This document shows, in pieces, positions 8,829 to 17,329 of a stretch of DNA of 64,000 nt. Position numbers and translations under genes: made by a program. Within the stretch, counting starts at the first letter, position 1; every line of letters starts with the position of its first letter. Source of the stretch: Citreicoccus inhibens (GTDB taxonomy: Bacteria; Myxococcota; Myxococcia; Myxococcales; Myxococcaceae); the NCBI RefSeq assembly GCF_019039035.1, contig NZ_JAHNZT010000017.1:102386-166385 (forward strand), in the 5' to 3' direction. A model generated the notes under the pieces. The model did not search any database. It saw only the letters and a program-made list of their open reading frames with translations, and was not told where the DNA came from.

Positions 8829-11077
8829 CGGACGCGACGGGAAGGGCGAAGGAGCATGAAGCCCGCGGCGAGCAGCAGCATCATGACGGTGCTGCCAGCG
8901 GGAGTGGCATCGGCGGTGGTGCCGCAGCAGAAGGCGCCGCCCTTGGGCTCGGTGCCGGGTTTGCGCCGGCCGCGCTCACATTGCTGCGTCTCGGCGGAGC
9001 AGAACTGCACGCCGAGGCAGTCCCCGCTGTCATCGCACGAGGCGCTGCACGTCTTGGTGGAGAGGTCGCAGGTCCCGCCGCAGGGGCAGTGCGCGTCGGC
9101 GTAGCACTCGACGCACGAGGCGCCGTCGCAGACCCGCCCCGCCGCGCAGCTCACCGCGCACGCTCCGGTGTTGGTGCAGCTGTGCGTCGTCGCATCGCAG
9201 GAGCCGCTGCCGCAGTCGGTGTCATTGCGGCACCCCACGCAGCTGCTGTTCTGGACCGAGCCATCCGTGAGGCAGAACGGAGTGGTGCCCGTGCAGGCGG
9301 ATCCGCGCGAGCCGCAGTGTCTGTCCGTGGTGGAGGAGGCGCACTCGCCACTGAGGCAGTACTGGCCCGCGCCGCACTCGAGGTCGTTGCGGCACTGCAC
9401 ACAGACCTCGCCATCGAGACAGAAGGGGCGGTCGGTGGGGCACTTCGAGCACCCGGGGCCACAGCGGTCCGCGGTGTTGCACTCGGGAACCTGCGTGACG
9501 CAGCGCCCGTTGGCGGTGTCGCAGCGGAGTCCCGCGGCGCACTGACTGTCGGACGTGCACTCCACGCAGGATGGCGGCGCGCCGGGAGTCGGAGCCGTGC
9601 ACTGGGTTCCGCTCGGGCAGCAGTTGCACGAGTTGCCAGCGCAAGCCGTGTTGGTGTCGCAGACGACGCAGACGTGGTCGGAGCAGCGCAGACCGCGATC
9701 GCAATCCGCGTCCTGGTTGCACTCACGGCACTGGTGCGTCTCGGTGGCGCAGACCTGCTTGGGCGGGCAGTTCTTGTCGGTGAGGCACTCGACGCAGGTG
9801 GCGGTCGGGATATCGCAGAGCTGGCCGTTGGGGCAGTCGCCGTTGTCGTTGCAGCCACGGCAGGTGTTGTCGCTCAGGTCGCAACGCCCGGTATCCGGAC
9901 AGTCGGTGTCGTCGTTGCAGCCACGGCAGACGTTGTCGCTGAGGTCGCAGCGCCCGTTGGGGCAGTCCCCGTCGTCGTTGCATCCGCGGCAGAAGTTGTC
10001 GGCGGGGTCGCAGCGTCCATTGGGGCACTGCGAGTCCTCGGTGCACTGCACGCACTTGGTCACGCCATTGAGTTCGGCGCAGACCGGAGTGGAGGGACCG
10101 CACGCGAGGCATGCGGAACCGCAGGAGAGCGCCGTGTTGCAGGGGGCACAGAGTGCAGCAGCGTTGCAGTAGTAATACGGGCCGCAACTGCTGTTGCCGT
10201 CCTTGTTGGCATCATCGCGGTTGCACTGCTCGCACTTGTTCAGGTCGGTTGGGTACGAAGGGCGACCATTGTCCGTCTGGAAGAACTGGGCGGGCTGAGC
10301 GAGTGCGAAGCCTGCACTTGGGGTTGTGAGGGGAATGACCGGAGGATCGTTGGCAGCACGTTCAAAGTCAGAGAACGTGCTGCCGGAGATTGCGAACTCT
10401 AGCGCCCCATGCTCAATGATTTGCACATAGATCAACTCGATTGGGTACAGGCCCGAGTGAAGGAATGTGATGCTGTTTGTGGTTCGCCAAGTGGCTGCGC
10501 CCAGTTCTGGCGGACGGATGACGACGTTGTATCGCTGCTTGGCATTGTCGATGACAACGAGACTGATTGCGTCGTCGGCATAGAACCCGAAATGAAGCAG
10601 CTTGTTGGCCAGACTGGGAGGGATGTTGATGTATCCCCTGAACCTGGCGACGAATGGCGTATTGGAGGCATTGTAATGAAAGCCGCATCCGCCAGGAGGA
10701 CAGTCAGCCACCATGCTGACAAAGTCGCCGTAGCTCAGCACTCGACCATCATTGAGATTGTTGGATAGGTCGAACGCAGTACGGAGGACGGAGGACACAC
10801 GCGCTGGCTTGGTCTCCTCCATGTATGTATTGAGGTCAGAGGTGTACGTCGCCGTACTTTGTGGGAGCTGCGAAGTCGGCTTCGTCCACTTGCTCGACGC
10901 CATGCAGAGCCCAGTCCCTACCTCACTTGGCGAAGGGGCGACGGGGTCTCCCGTGACGATGACGTCCGGGAGTTTCTGGGCCATCGCGGGGAACGCGGAG
11001 AGGCACGCCAGCAGCAGGGGGAGCGCGGCATGCGCGCGGAACGGGTGGGGGCTTGGTCGCACGGCGCGTGACAGCAT
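8825..11077 (-). CDS. traA: Outer membrane exchange receptor TraA (PA14-like, Cys-rich, MYXO-CTERM)
   Basis: 750 residues. Signal peptide ends AMA. Residues about 140-240 form a PA14-like lectin domain (FVARFRGYINIPP, HFGFYADDAISLVV, LYPIELIYVQ), which in Myxococcus TraA carries the variable region that decides which partners bind. Residues about 282-715 hold tandem Cys-rich repeats (C-x-x-C-N-D-D, GRCD, CVEC, CRGC). The end, from Cys717-Cys718 through a hydrophobic helix to PSRRVR, is a MYXO-CTERM sorting tag for surface display. TraA binds identical TraA on neighbours; with TraB this fuses outer membranes and swaps lipids and lipoproteins. The stretch encoding the N-terminal third is visibly less GC-rich than the rest, in line with diversification of the recognition domain. 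Confidence 0.93.
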   Translation of the reverse strand: MLSRAVRPSPHPFRAHAALPLLLACLSAFPAMAQKLPDVIVTGDPVAPSPSEVGTGLCMASSKWTKPTSQLPQSTATYTSDLNTYMEETKPARVSSVLRTAFDLSNNLNDGRVLSYGDFVSMVADCPPGGCGFHYNASNTPFVARFRGYINIPPSLANKLLHFGFYADDAISLVVIDNAKQRYNVVIRPPELGAATWRTTNSITFLHSGLYPIELIYVQIIEHGALEFAISGSTFSDFERAANDPPVIPLTTPSAGFALAQPAQFFQTDNGRPSYPTDLNKCEQCNRDDANKDGNSSCGPYYYCNAAALCAPCNTALSCGSACLACGPSTPVCAELNGVTKCVQCTEDSQCPNGRCDPADNFCRGCNDDGDCPNGRCDLSDNVCRGCNDDTDCPDTGRCDLSDNTCRGCNDNGDCPNGQLCDIPTATCVECLTDKNCPPKQVCATETHQCRECNQDADCDRGLRCSDHVCVVCDTNTACAGNSCNCCPSGTQCTAPTPGAPPSCVECTSDSQCAAGLRCDTANGRCVTQVPECNTADRCGPGCSKCPTDRPFCLDGEVCVQCRNDLECGAGQYCLSGECASSTTDRHCGSRGSACTGTTPFCLTDGSVQNSSCVGCRNDTDCGSGSCDATTHSCTNTGACAVSCAAGRVCDGASCVECYADAHCPCGGTCDLSTKTCSASCDDSGDCLGVQFCSAETQQCERGRRKPGTEPKGGAFCCGTTADATPAGSTVMMLLLAAGFMLLRPSRRVR
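9845..10033. repeat. Tandem repeats of 63-66 bp in traA Cys-rich region
   Basis: Three adjacent, near-identical units start at about 9845, 9911 and 9974. Each encodes one CRGCNDD-x-DCP-x-GRCDxxDN module. Spacing is 66 then 63 nt, the difference being one codon (DTGRCD against NGRCD). Confidence 0.7.
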
Positions 11078-11237
11078 AACGCCCCCTCTGACGATCTCAA
11101 TCTTCCTCCCACGCAGAGCGTCGCTGTCGCCGCGTCGAACCTACAGGGTTCTGTGCCGCTCGCGTGACACACCCGGAGGGCCGCTCCCGATTCAAATCAG
11201 GAGAGCACTGCAAATCCGTCCGAATGCCACGAGCGGC

Positions 11238-12338
11238 TCAATCCTCCAGCCGCTGCGCGCGACGACACGCCACGTCACCGTCCTGCGAGCGGATGAACGC
11301 GGCCGCCAGTTCGGAGCCGAGCGCCGCGCCCAGCACCTCGAACGTGCGCCGCCGCGCGCCACCGACGAACGCGGGCTGCCGCGCCAGCGTCTCCGGATGC
11401 CGCACGAAGACGTTGTACCCGAGGATGCACCCATCCGCGCGCAGCACGGTGATGCCGTCGGTGGCCAGCATCCCGCGCAACAGCTGCGCCGTGGCGCGCA
11501 CCGCCGAGGCCGCCGCGTCATCCGGCGCCGCCTGATAGCGGTCCAGCAGCGACACCACGTCCAGCGGACGCGGCAGCAGGATGCCATCCACGAACAGCGC
11601 CGAGCCCGCGCGCTCCCGAGGCAGCACCGCCACCAGCGTCCCGTGCGAGCCCTGCATCACCTCGAAGAAGACGCGCTGGAAGAAGCCCCGCGCGGCGTCT
11701 CGGCTCGAGGGCAACACCTGCTCCGTGACGGCATGTGCCAGCTCACGCAGCACCACCGAAGGGGGGTCCACGTCAACCCGTGCGCCTGACAGGTACACGT
11801 GTCGGCAGAGGTCGCCTCCTGCGCGCAGCTCGATGATGTTGTCGGCGAGTTGCAGCACTCCGACGACATGCGACGCCGGCGTCCCCGCGCGGCGCAGGCG
11901 CTCCAGGGGCGTCTCGGTCAGGGGGAACGGGTCGGTGCGGAAGATGCCGTAGGTGAGCCCCTCTGGCACGCGCAGCAGGTAGAGCGCCCACCAGCGGCCC
12001 TGACCCAAGGGCGCGCACTGTTTGAGGGCGCGCTGGATGGTGGCGCGGCTGCGCGGCCCCGAGCCGATGGGGATGGGGTCATGCCCACCGAGCAGCTCCA
12101 GCATGTCCCCCAGGTCATCGCCCACGAAGGCCATCGGGAAGAGGGGCGCGCCCTCCTCCCGGTAGCGAGACAGCGTGACGAGCAACTCGCTCAGCGCGTC
12201 CGCCGTCTGGGCGCAGGGCATCTCCGCTGAGTCGAGGAAGCTGCCCACGGCCTCGGTCAACAGGTGGCGGAACGACAGGATGAGAGGGGAACCCGCCTCC
12301 GGGTCCGGACCATTCATGGCCCGGCCAGCATGGCGCAT
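11238..12338 (-). CDS. Diadenylate cyclase-like (DAC-fold) putative sensor protein
   Basis: 366 residues from ATG 12338; an ATG 21 nt downstream (MNGPDPEAG) is an alternative. The C-terminal part reads like a degenerate DAC nucleotide-cyclase domain: DGITVLRADGCILGYNVFV, then GGARRRTFEVLGAALGSELAAAFIRSQDGDV, where active DisA/CdaA enzymes have DGA and RHRAA motifs. The N-terminal two thirds (AFVGDDLGDMLELLGG, GRWWALYLLRVPEGLTYGIFR, VDVDPPSVVLRELAHAV) match the type of proposed sensor regions attached to DAC domains. Replaced motif residues make c-di-AMP synthesis doubtful; nucleotide sensing is a fair guess. No signal peptide. It lies upstream of traA on the same strand with 160 nt between, so a shared transcript is possible but not shown. 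Confidence 0.5.
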   Translation of the reverse strand: MRHAGRAMNGPDPEAGSPLILSFRHLLTEAVGSFLDSAEMPCAQTADALSELLVTLSRYREEGAPLFPMAFVGDDLGDMLELLGGHDPIPIGSGPRSRATIQRALKQCAPLGQGRWWALYLLRVPEGLTYGIFRTDPFPLTETPLERLRRAGTPASHVVGVLQLADNIIELRAGGDLCRHVYLSGARVDVDPPSVVLRELAHAVTEQVLPSSRDAARGFFQRVFFEVMQGSHGTLVAVLPRERAGSALFVDGILLPRPLDVVSLLDRYQAAPDDAAASAVRATAQLLRGMLATDGITVLRADGCILGYNVFVRHPETLARQPAFVGGARRRTFEVLGAALGSELAAAFIRSQDGDVACRRAQRLED

Positions 12339-12389
12339 CCTCGCGAACCACGCACGGACGAAGGCTCCCGCTCGCTCGTGGGGCTCCGC

Positions 12390-12791
12390 TCAGCGGATGG
12401 GCTTCTTCATCGCCGCCAGGAGCCGCCGCAGGGCCCTCAGCTCCCCCGGGTCGCAGCCTTGCAACGTCCGGAGGAGGCGCCGGAGCTCTGGCGGGTGCTC
12501 GCCCGCCGCGGGCGCTGTCGGCTCGGTGACCAGCGCCAGCTCGATGTCGGCGAGCCCGCCCGCGTCCTCCAGGCCAAGCATCCGGTCCGACGGCTCATGC
12601 AGGGCATGGCATAGCCGGAGAAAAGTGGGAATGCTGGGAAACGAGCGACCGCGCTCGATCCGACCATAGACCTCGGTGGCCAGGTTGATGCGCTCCGCCA
12701 CGTCCGCCTGGGTCAGCTTCTGGCGTTCGCGAGCCGCACGCGCGTTCCTGCCGAGCGTCTTCCTCAGTGCCTTCTCACGCTCCCCGTACAT
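12390..12791 (-). CDS. XRE-family transcriptional regulator
   Basis: 133 residues from ATG 12791 (MYGEREKALRKTLG). The longer frame upstream adds 91 residues overlapping the neighbouring gene's 3' side and looks non-coding. The helix-turn-helix is clear at about residues 12-66: LGRNARAARERQKLTQADVA, then INLATEVYGRIERGRSFPSIPTFLRLCHAL, the standard Cro/C1 pattern with E-x-x-R-x-x-P. The C-terminal ~60 residues are acidic then Leu/Arg-rich (RRLLRTLQGCDPGELRALRRLLAAM) and probably dimerise. Such regulators bind operators near their own gene; no obvious partner gene is adjacent. Confidence 0.82.
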   Translation of the reverse strand: MYGEREKALRKTLGRNARAARERQKLTQADVAERINLATEVYGRIERGRSFPSIPTFLRLCHALHEPSDRMLGLEDAGGLADIELALVTEPTAPAAGEHPPELRRLLRTLQGCDPGELRALRRLLAAMKKPIR

Positions 12792-12912
12792 GACGCTTGA
12801 CCTTCCCGTGAAGTCCTGACTGTTGATACGACTGCCTGGATGGGGAGCCCAGGACACACGGAGTGGGTTGGCCGATACGACCCGGCGGGTAGAGAAGTCC
12901 GTTCTGTGCTTT

Positions 12913-14667
12913 TCAAGAGGAGTGCCCTTCAGTCGCAGAGGCACTTGCGACCCTGAGACGGGAGGACACTTGCGTCCAGGCCTCGGTTTGGTCATCGAGG
13001 TGTCCCAACAGGTCGGTGAAGATGTGTTGCTCCATCTCACGGGCCAAAGTGGCTCCATGCGCATCGGCCCACTTGCGTGTCACCGTTGCTCGCACCTGTG
13101 CCCCGAGCAGATCCACGAAGCGCTCCAGCAGCGGCGTGGACAATAGCGTGCCAGCCCAGACTACCGCGTCATGTCCGATTCCTCCGGTGGCCACGGTGAC
13201 GACAGCCGCCGCACCCGAGGGCACGGAGTAGACGAGGGTGGTGAAGGCCTGGAGCAGCTCCTCGCGCATCCCGCCTTGGAGTTCGGCACCCACGAGCTGG
13301 CGGCAGAAGTCATACAGCGTGATGCGATCCGCCGCGTGCGCGTGGAGTGCCTCCATTCCCAGCGGTTCATCCAGTCGCGCGAGTGTCGCCGGTCCGAAGG
13401 CCTCCGCCAGACGTGCCCGGGTCGCCTCGTCGCCGCGCCACGCGGCCACCTCGGGCGCGAACGCGTCCACCAACCGTCGAAGGCCATCCCGCAGGGTGGC
13501 GTCCACGGACTGCGTGGGGAGCGCGGCGTGTGGCTCGGGGCCGGTGAAGGACTCGCGCACCTTGCGGCTCACGAAGGTGAGCGCTGTGGCGAGTCCTCGG
13601 AAGGGCAGCCGCACCCAGCGGTGGAACGTGCTGCGCGCATCCAACTCGTCGCGGAACGCGTCGATGAGCACGTCCGCGGGGACGGCCTTGAGCGCGGCTT
13701 GCGCGCCCACGCCTTGGAGTTCATGACGCAGCCGTTGCCTCAATCGATCCGGCTCGCGCGCGGCCCGCTCGGCGGCGGTCGCGACGGCGTCCATCTCCAG
13801 GCGCGCGTCCGCGAGCGATGCCGCCAGGGCTCGGGCCTTCAGCTCGCGCGCGTGCTCGGCCTGGCCCAGTCGCGCGGCCAACGAGGTCGCTCCATCCAGT
13901 GGCTGCGTGGCCAGGGGCGCGAGGCCGGCTTCCACGTCCGGCTGATGCGGCGCGAGGTAGCGCGCCAGGGGCGGATGGCCGACATCCGCCGCGAGCTTCT
14001 CCAGATGTCCGCGCGCCACTTCCTCGCGGGTGGCCTCGTTGTAGACGAGCAAGTAGGGACGCCCATGGCCCACGGCCGCGCGCAGGAAGTCCACCAGCGC
14101 CGCGTTCTGGTACGTCTGCCGACTGACCACGAACACCAACACGTCCACGGTGACGAGCAGCGCTTCGGCGCGCTCGCGGTTGTCGCGGTACACGCTGTCG
14201 AAGTCCGGCGTGTCCATCACCAGCAGGCCGCGCGGCACCGCATCCGACAGGACCAGGTACAGGCGCCCGGCGGGACCGGGCTGGTCCACGGGCGCCACGT
14301 CTCCCGAGGCCACCGGGATGATGTCGTAGCGGCGGGTGAGGAAGTCCTTCAGCTCGCCCGTCCAGGTCTCCGGGTGCGAGGCCGCGAGGCATTGTTTGGT
14401 GAGGCCCCCCTCGGGGCGCGCCGGGGAGAGGGACGCGCCTGCCAGCGCATTGAAGAGCGTGGACTTGCCCACGTTGTTGGGGCCCGCGATGGCCACCAGG
14501 AGCAGCGGCGCGTCTCCCGCGCCGAGTCGAGGCAACAGGTCGCGGCGCAAGCGCTCCACGAGTCTGCGCGCGACGTCAGCGTCCGCGCCATCGGGGAAGC
14601 GCTCGGGAGCGGGCAGGGCATCCAGGGCGGATGCGAGGGCATGGCGCAGGGCGTTGGGGTCCTTCAT
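12913..14667 (-). CDS. Dynamin-like / 50S-type GTPase
   Basis: 584 residues from ATG 14667 (MKDPNALRHAL); an ATG seven codons earlier is possible. The G domain holds the P-loop GPNNVGKST at about 62-70, a Thr in GLTKQCLAA (switch I), the DTPDF G3 motif after a hydrophobic strand (GLLVMDTPDFDSVY) and a G4-like YNEATREE in place of NKxD. The rest is long helices and a C-terminal hydrophobic stretch (VYSVPSGAAAVVTVATGGIGHDAVVWAGTLL) that could insert in membrane, as in bacterial dynamin-like proteins. No signal peptide. The changed G4 suggests relaxed base specificity. Role unknown; membrane remodelling is an inference from architecture. Confidence 0.72.
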   Translation of the reverse strand: MKDPNALRHALASALDALPAPERFPDGADADVARRLVERLRRDLLPRLGAGDAPLLLVAIAGPNNVGKSTLFNALAGASLSPARPEGGLTKQCLAASHPETWTGELKDFLTRRYDIIPVASGDVAPVDQPGPAGRLYLVLSDAVPRGLLVMDTPDFDSVYRDNRERAEALLVTVDVLVFVVSRQTYQNAALVDFLRAAVGHGRPYLLVYNEATREEVARGHLEKLAADVGHPPLARYLAPHQPDVEAGLAPLATQPLDGATSLAARLGQAEHARELKARALAASLADARLEMDAVATAAERAAREPDRLRQRLRHELQGVGAQAALKAVPADVLIDAFRDELDARSTFHRWVRLPFRGLATALTFVSRKVRESFTGPEPHAALPTQSVDATLRDGLRRLVDAFAPEVAAWRGDEATRARLAEAFGPATLARLDEPLGMEALHAHAADRITLYDFCRQLVGAELQGGMREELLQAFTTLVYSVPSGAAAVVTVATGGIGHDAVVWAGTLLSTPLLERFVDLLGAQVRATVTRKWADAHGATLAREMEQHIFTDLLGHLDDQTEAWTQVSSRLRVASASATEGHSS

Positions 14668-14770
14668 CGGGCGTGCGCAGGACACCACGGGTGCGAGCGC
14701 CTGCCCAGTCGCTCGTCGGCGTCAGCGTCCGCCAGGGACAGCGGTGGTCGGGCGCGGTAGGGTGCTCCGC

Positions 14771-16144
14771 ATGCGTACGCTCGTTGCCTGCCTGCTCCTG
14801 TCCTCGTCGGGGCTCGTCGCCTGCACTGCCTCGCACGCGAACGTGTCTTCGGACGCGTCCCATGCCGAGAGCCCTCTTCCTTTCATCGCGGATGACTACG
14901 GCCGCGCGCTCGCCGAGGCGAAGGCCAAGGGCGTGCCGCTGTTCGTCGACACGTGGGCGCCTTGGTGCCACACCTGTCGCTCGATGCGCGCCTATGTCTT
15001 CACGGACGCGGCGCTCGCCAGGCACGCGGGCCGCTTCGTCTGGGTGGAGCTGAACACCGACCTGGCGCAGAACGCGGCGTTCCAGGAGAAGTACCCGGTG
15101 GAGTTCTGGCCCACCTTCTTCATCATCGACCCGCGCGAGGAGAAGGCCCTGCTGCGCTTCGCCGGCAGCGCCACCGTGCCGCAGCTCGAGAAGCTCTTCG
15201 AGGACGGTGAGCGCGCGTACAAGGGCGGCGCCACGGGGGCCGAGGCCCTGCTGGCGCGCGGCGACGCGCTGTATGGAGAGGGCAAGCCGACCGAGGCCGC
15301 CGAGGCGCTCACGCTGGCGCTCTCCGAGGCGCCCGCCGACTGGTCTCGCCGGGGCCGCGCGCTGGAGTCGCTGACGATGGCCATGTACGGCGCCAAGCAG
15401 CATGAGGCCTGCGCGCGCAAGGCCATCGAGGAGCTGCCGCGCGTCCCGCGTTCGCTGTCGTGGGCGAACAGCGTGCTCAACGGCCTGACGTGCGCGATGT
15501 CCTTGCCCGAGGACAACGCGGCGGGTGCGGAGCTGCGGCATGCGTTGGAGGCGAAGGCGCGCGAGGCGCTCGGTCCTCCCGCCATCACCATGACGGCGGA
15601 TGACCGCTCCGGCCTCTATGAGATCCTCACCGAGACGCGCGAGGCGGATGGCGACAAGGCCGGCAGCCGCGCCGTGGCGGAGCAGTGGCTGGCGTACCTG
15701 GAGGGCGAGGCAGCCAAGGCGCCGAACCCCGACGCGCGCTCCGTGTTCGACTCGCACCGCATGCTCGCCGCGATGAAGCTGGAGCAGCCCCAGCGCGTCA
15801 TCCCCGCCATCGAGCAGAGTGAGCGCGACCTGCCCCAGGACTACAACCCGCCCGCGCGCCTGGCCACGCTGTATCGCGTGTCGGGGCGACTGGATGACGC
15901 GCTCGCCGCGAGCGACCGCGCGCTGACGAAGGTGCAGGGGGCTCGCCGGCTGGGTGTGCTCACGGGCCGGGCCGACATCTACCTGGCTCGCAAGGACCCC
16001 GCGTCGGCGGTGAAGACGGTGGAGGATGCGCTCGCCTACGCGAAGACGCTGCCCGCCGCGCAAGTGTCTCCGCGTCAGGTCGAAGGGCTGCAGAAGAAGC
16101 TCGCCACCGTGAAGGCGGCGACCGCGTCCACTTCAGCGCCGTAG
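14771..16144 (+). CDS. Thioredoxin-fold lipoprotein with TPR-like C terminus
   Basis: 457 residues from ATG 14771, where the signal peptide begins; in-frame codons upstream are antisense to the GTPase gene. The lipobox LVAC puts the lipidated Cys at 18. Residues about 45-155 are a thioredoxin-like domain with the redox motif WCHTC (Cys66, Cys69) and cis-Pro region VEFWPTFFIID. From about 155 to the end are helical repeats with alternating Ala/Leu (EALLARGDALYGEGKPTEAAEALTLAL), like TPR units. It is probably a periplasm-facing disulfide reductase or chaperone anchored in the outer membrane. The last 12 nt overlap the 3' end of the convergent phosphatase gene. Confidence 0.8.
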   Translation: MRTLVACLLLSSSGLVACTASHANVSSDASHAESPLPFIADDYGRALAEAKAKGVPLFVDTWAPWCHTCRSMRAYVFTDAALARHAGRFVWVELNTDLAQNAAFQEKYPVEFWPTFFIIDPREEKALLRFAGSATVPQLEKLFEDGERAYKGGATGAEALLARGDALYGEGKPTEAAEALTLALSEAPADWSRRGRALESLTMAMYGAKQHEACARKAIEELPRVPRSLSWANSVLNGLTCAMSLPEDNAAGAELRHALEAKAREALGPPAITMTADDRSGLYEILTETREADGDKAGSRAVAEQWLAYLEGEAAKAPNPDARSVFDSHRMLAAMKLEQPQRVIPAIEQSERDLPQDYNPPARLATLYRVSGRLDDALAASDRALTKVQGARRLGVLTGRADIYLARKDPASAVKTVEDALAYAKTLPAAQVSPRQVEGLQKKLATVKAATASTSAP

Positions 16145-17308
16145 CGCGGCGCGGCGGGTGTCCAGGTCGAGCAGCTCGAAGTCCTCGACCGGACACTCGC
16201 GCATGGCGCCGTCGGTGAAGAGGAGCACGGCCTCGCGGGGCCCCGGGTTGCTCGGGGTCCCGTGCGCGTACTCCACCCGGGTTCCGTCCGTCACCAGATG
16301 GCGGAGCACGCCGTCTCGCACGGGCCCGGGACTTTGCAGCAGCTCCCGGCTTCGCTTGTCGCGGGTGTGTCCCACCACCTGCACCAGTCCCGCTGGCAAC
16401 CGGCGGGGATCGAACCTCCGGCGCGGTGTTCCTCTCACGCGCTGAGCGTCCTCGGGCAGCAGGCTGGGGCGCTGGTAGAAGATGCCGCGCCCCTCTCCCT
16501 CCGCCGCGTTCCCGGGCGCGTGCAGTCCCGGGAGGATGAGCGGCCCCGAGGTCCACGCCTCCACGGCCGCGTCCAGCGCCGCGTTGAGCGCGCTCGCCAC
16601 CACGTTCGCATCCGCGCGGCGAGGGCCCGGCACGCCGAGCACGTCCAGGTCCTCGTGTGTCACTCCCGCGTGGAGCACGAGGAGGTTCGGGCCCGCGGCG
16701 TGGGCCGCGCGGAAACGCCTGGCGCGCAAGAGGTGCGTCACCCAGTCGCGCTGGGCCTCGTTCCACGTGCTGAAGTCGCGCGCCACCAGCTCGGCGTTGG
16801 GGACTTGAGGCCAGCGCGCGAGGAAGGCCCGCTCCTCGGATTCGGGCGTCGCGTCGCCGGCGTAGATGCGGTCCGCTTCGGCCTGCGCGGTGGCGAACGT
16901 CGCGTCGGTGAAGTCCGCCAGCTCGCCCACGCGCCCCAGGTCATGGTTGCCGAGCAGCATCACCACCGCGTCGTCGGGGTGTGACGCGGACCAGGCGAGG
17001 AGCCGCAAGGCGCTCGCCGCGACGGCGCGGCGCTCGTCGCGTGGACCCCAGTCGAAGCAGTCGCCCACGATGACGAGCTGGCTGTCGGGCCTGAGCGCGC
17101 CGTCATCGCCCAGCAGGCCGCGTGCCTCCAGGATGGCGAGGATGTGCTCGAAGTTCGCCTGCGGGTCACCCATCACGACGCGGAGCGCGCGCGGGGTGCC
17201 CTCGGCGGGCATGGAGGCAGGCCCGCGCGCGACGGCGGCGTCGGCGCGGGCGAGTGCGGCGTGGAGGCGCGAGGCGCGAGAGGTGCTCACGCGCGGCATC
17301 CTAGGCAC
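16133..17308 (-). CDS. Calcineurin-like metallophosphoesterase
   Basis: 391 residues. The five metallophosphatase blocks are present in order: GDPQANFEH (the usual GDxHG, changed), VIVGDCFDWG, LLGNHDLGR, LVLHAGVTHEDL and VQVVGHTRDK. The first block has Pro-Gln where Asp-x-His is normal, so one metal ligand may be supplied differently. Insertions between blocks (an acidic segment with ATFATAQAEADRIYAGD, and a loop GNAAEGEGRGIFYQRPS) make it longer than minimal serine/threonine phosphatases. No signal peptide. The start is uncertain between ATG 17308 and ATG 17299. It is convergent with, and overlaps by 12 nt, the thioredoxin lipoprotein gene. Substrate unknown. Confidence 0.8.
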   Translation of the reverse strand: MPRMPRVSTSRASRLHAALARADAAVARGPASMPAEGTPRALRVVMGDPQANFEHILAILEARGLLGDDGALRPDSQLVIVGDCFDWGPRDERRAVAASALRLLAWSASHPDDAVVMLLGNHDLGRVGELADFTDATFATAQAEADRIYAGDATPESEERAFLARWPQVPNAELVARDFSTWNEAQRDWVTHLLRARRFRAAHAAGPNLLVLHAGVTHEDLDVLGVPGPRRADANVVASALNAALDAAVEAWTSGPLILPGLHAPGNAAEGEGRGIFYQRPSLLPEDAQRVRGTPRRRFDPRRLPAGLVQVVGHTRDKRSRELLQSPGPVRDGVLRHLVTDGTRVEYAHGTPSNPGPREAVLLFTDGAMRECPVEDFELLDLDTRRAALRR

Positions 17309-17329
17309 GGGCGCGCGCGGATGCCCGGC

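Noticed and set aside
9845..10033. Short regular repeats as a CRISPR array
   Set aside because: The repeats are coding (CRGCNDD units), differ between copies and have no spacers.
8981..10402. Long plus-strand frame opposite traA
   Set aside because: Ala/Gly/Arg-rich antisense shadow of the Cys-rich repeats; traA has signal peptide, domains and sorting tag.
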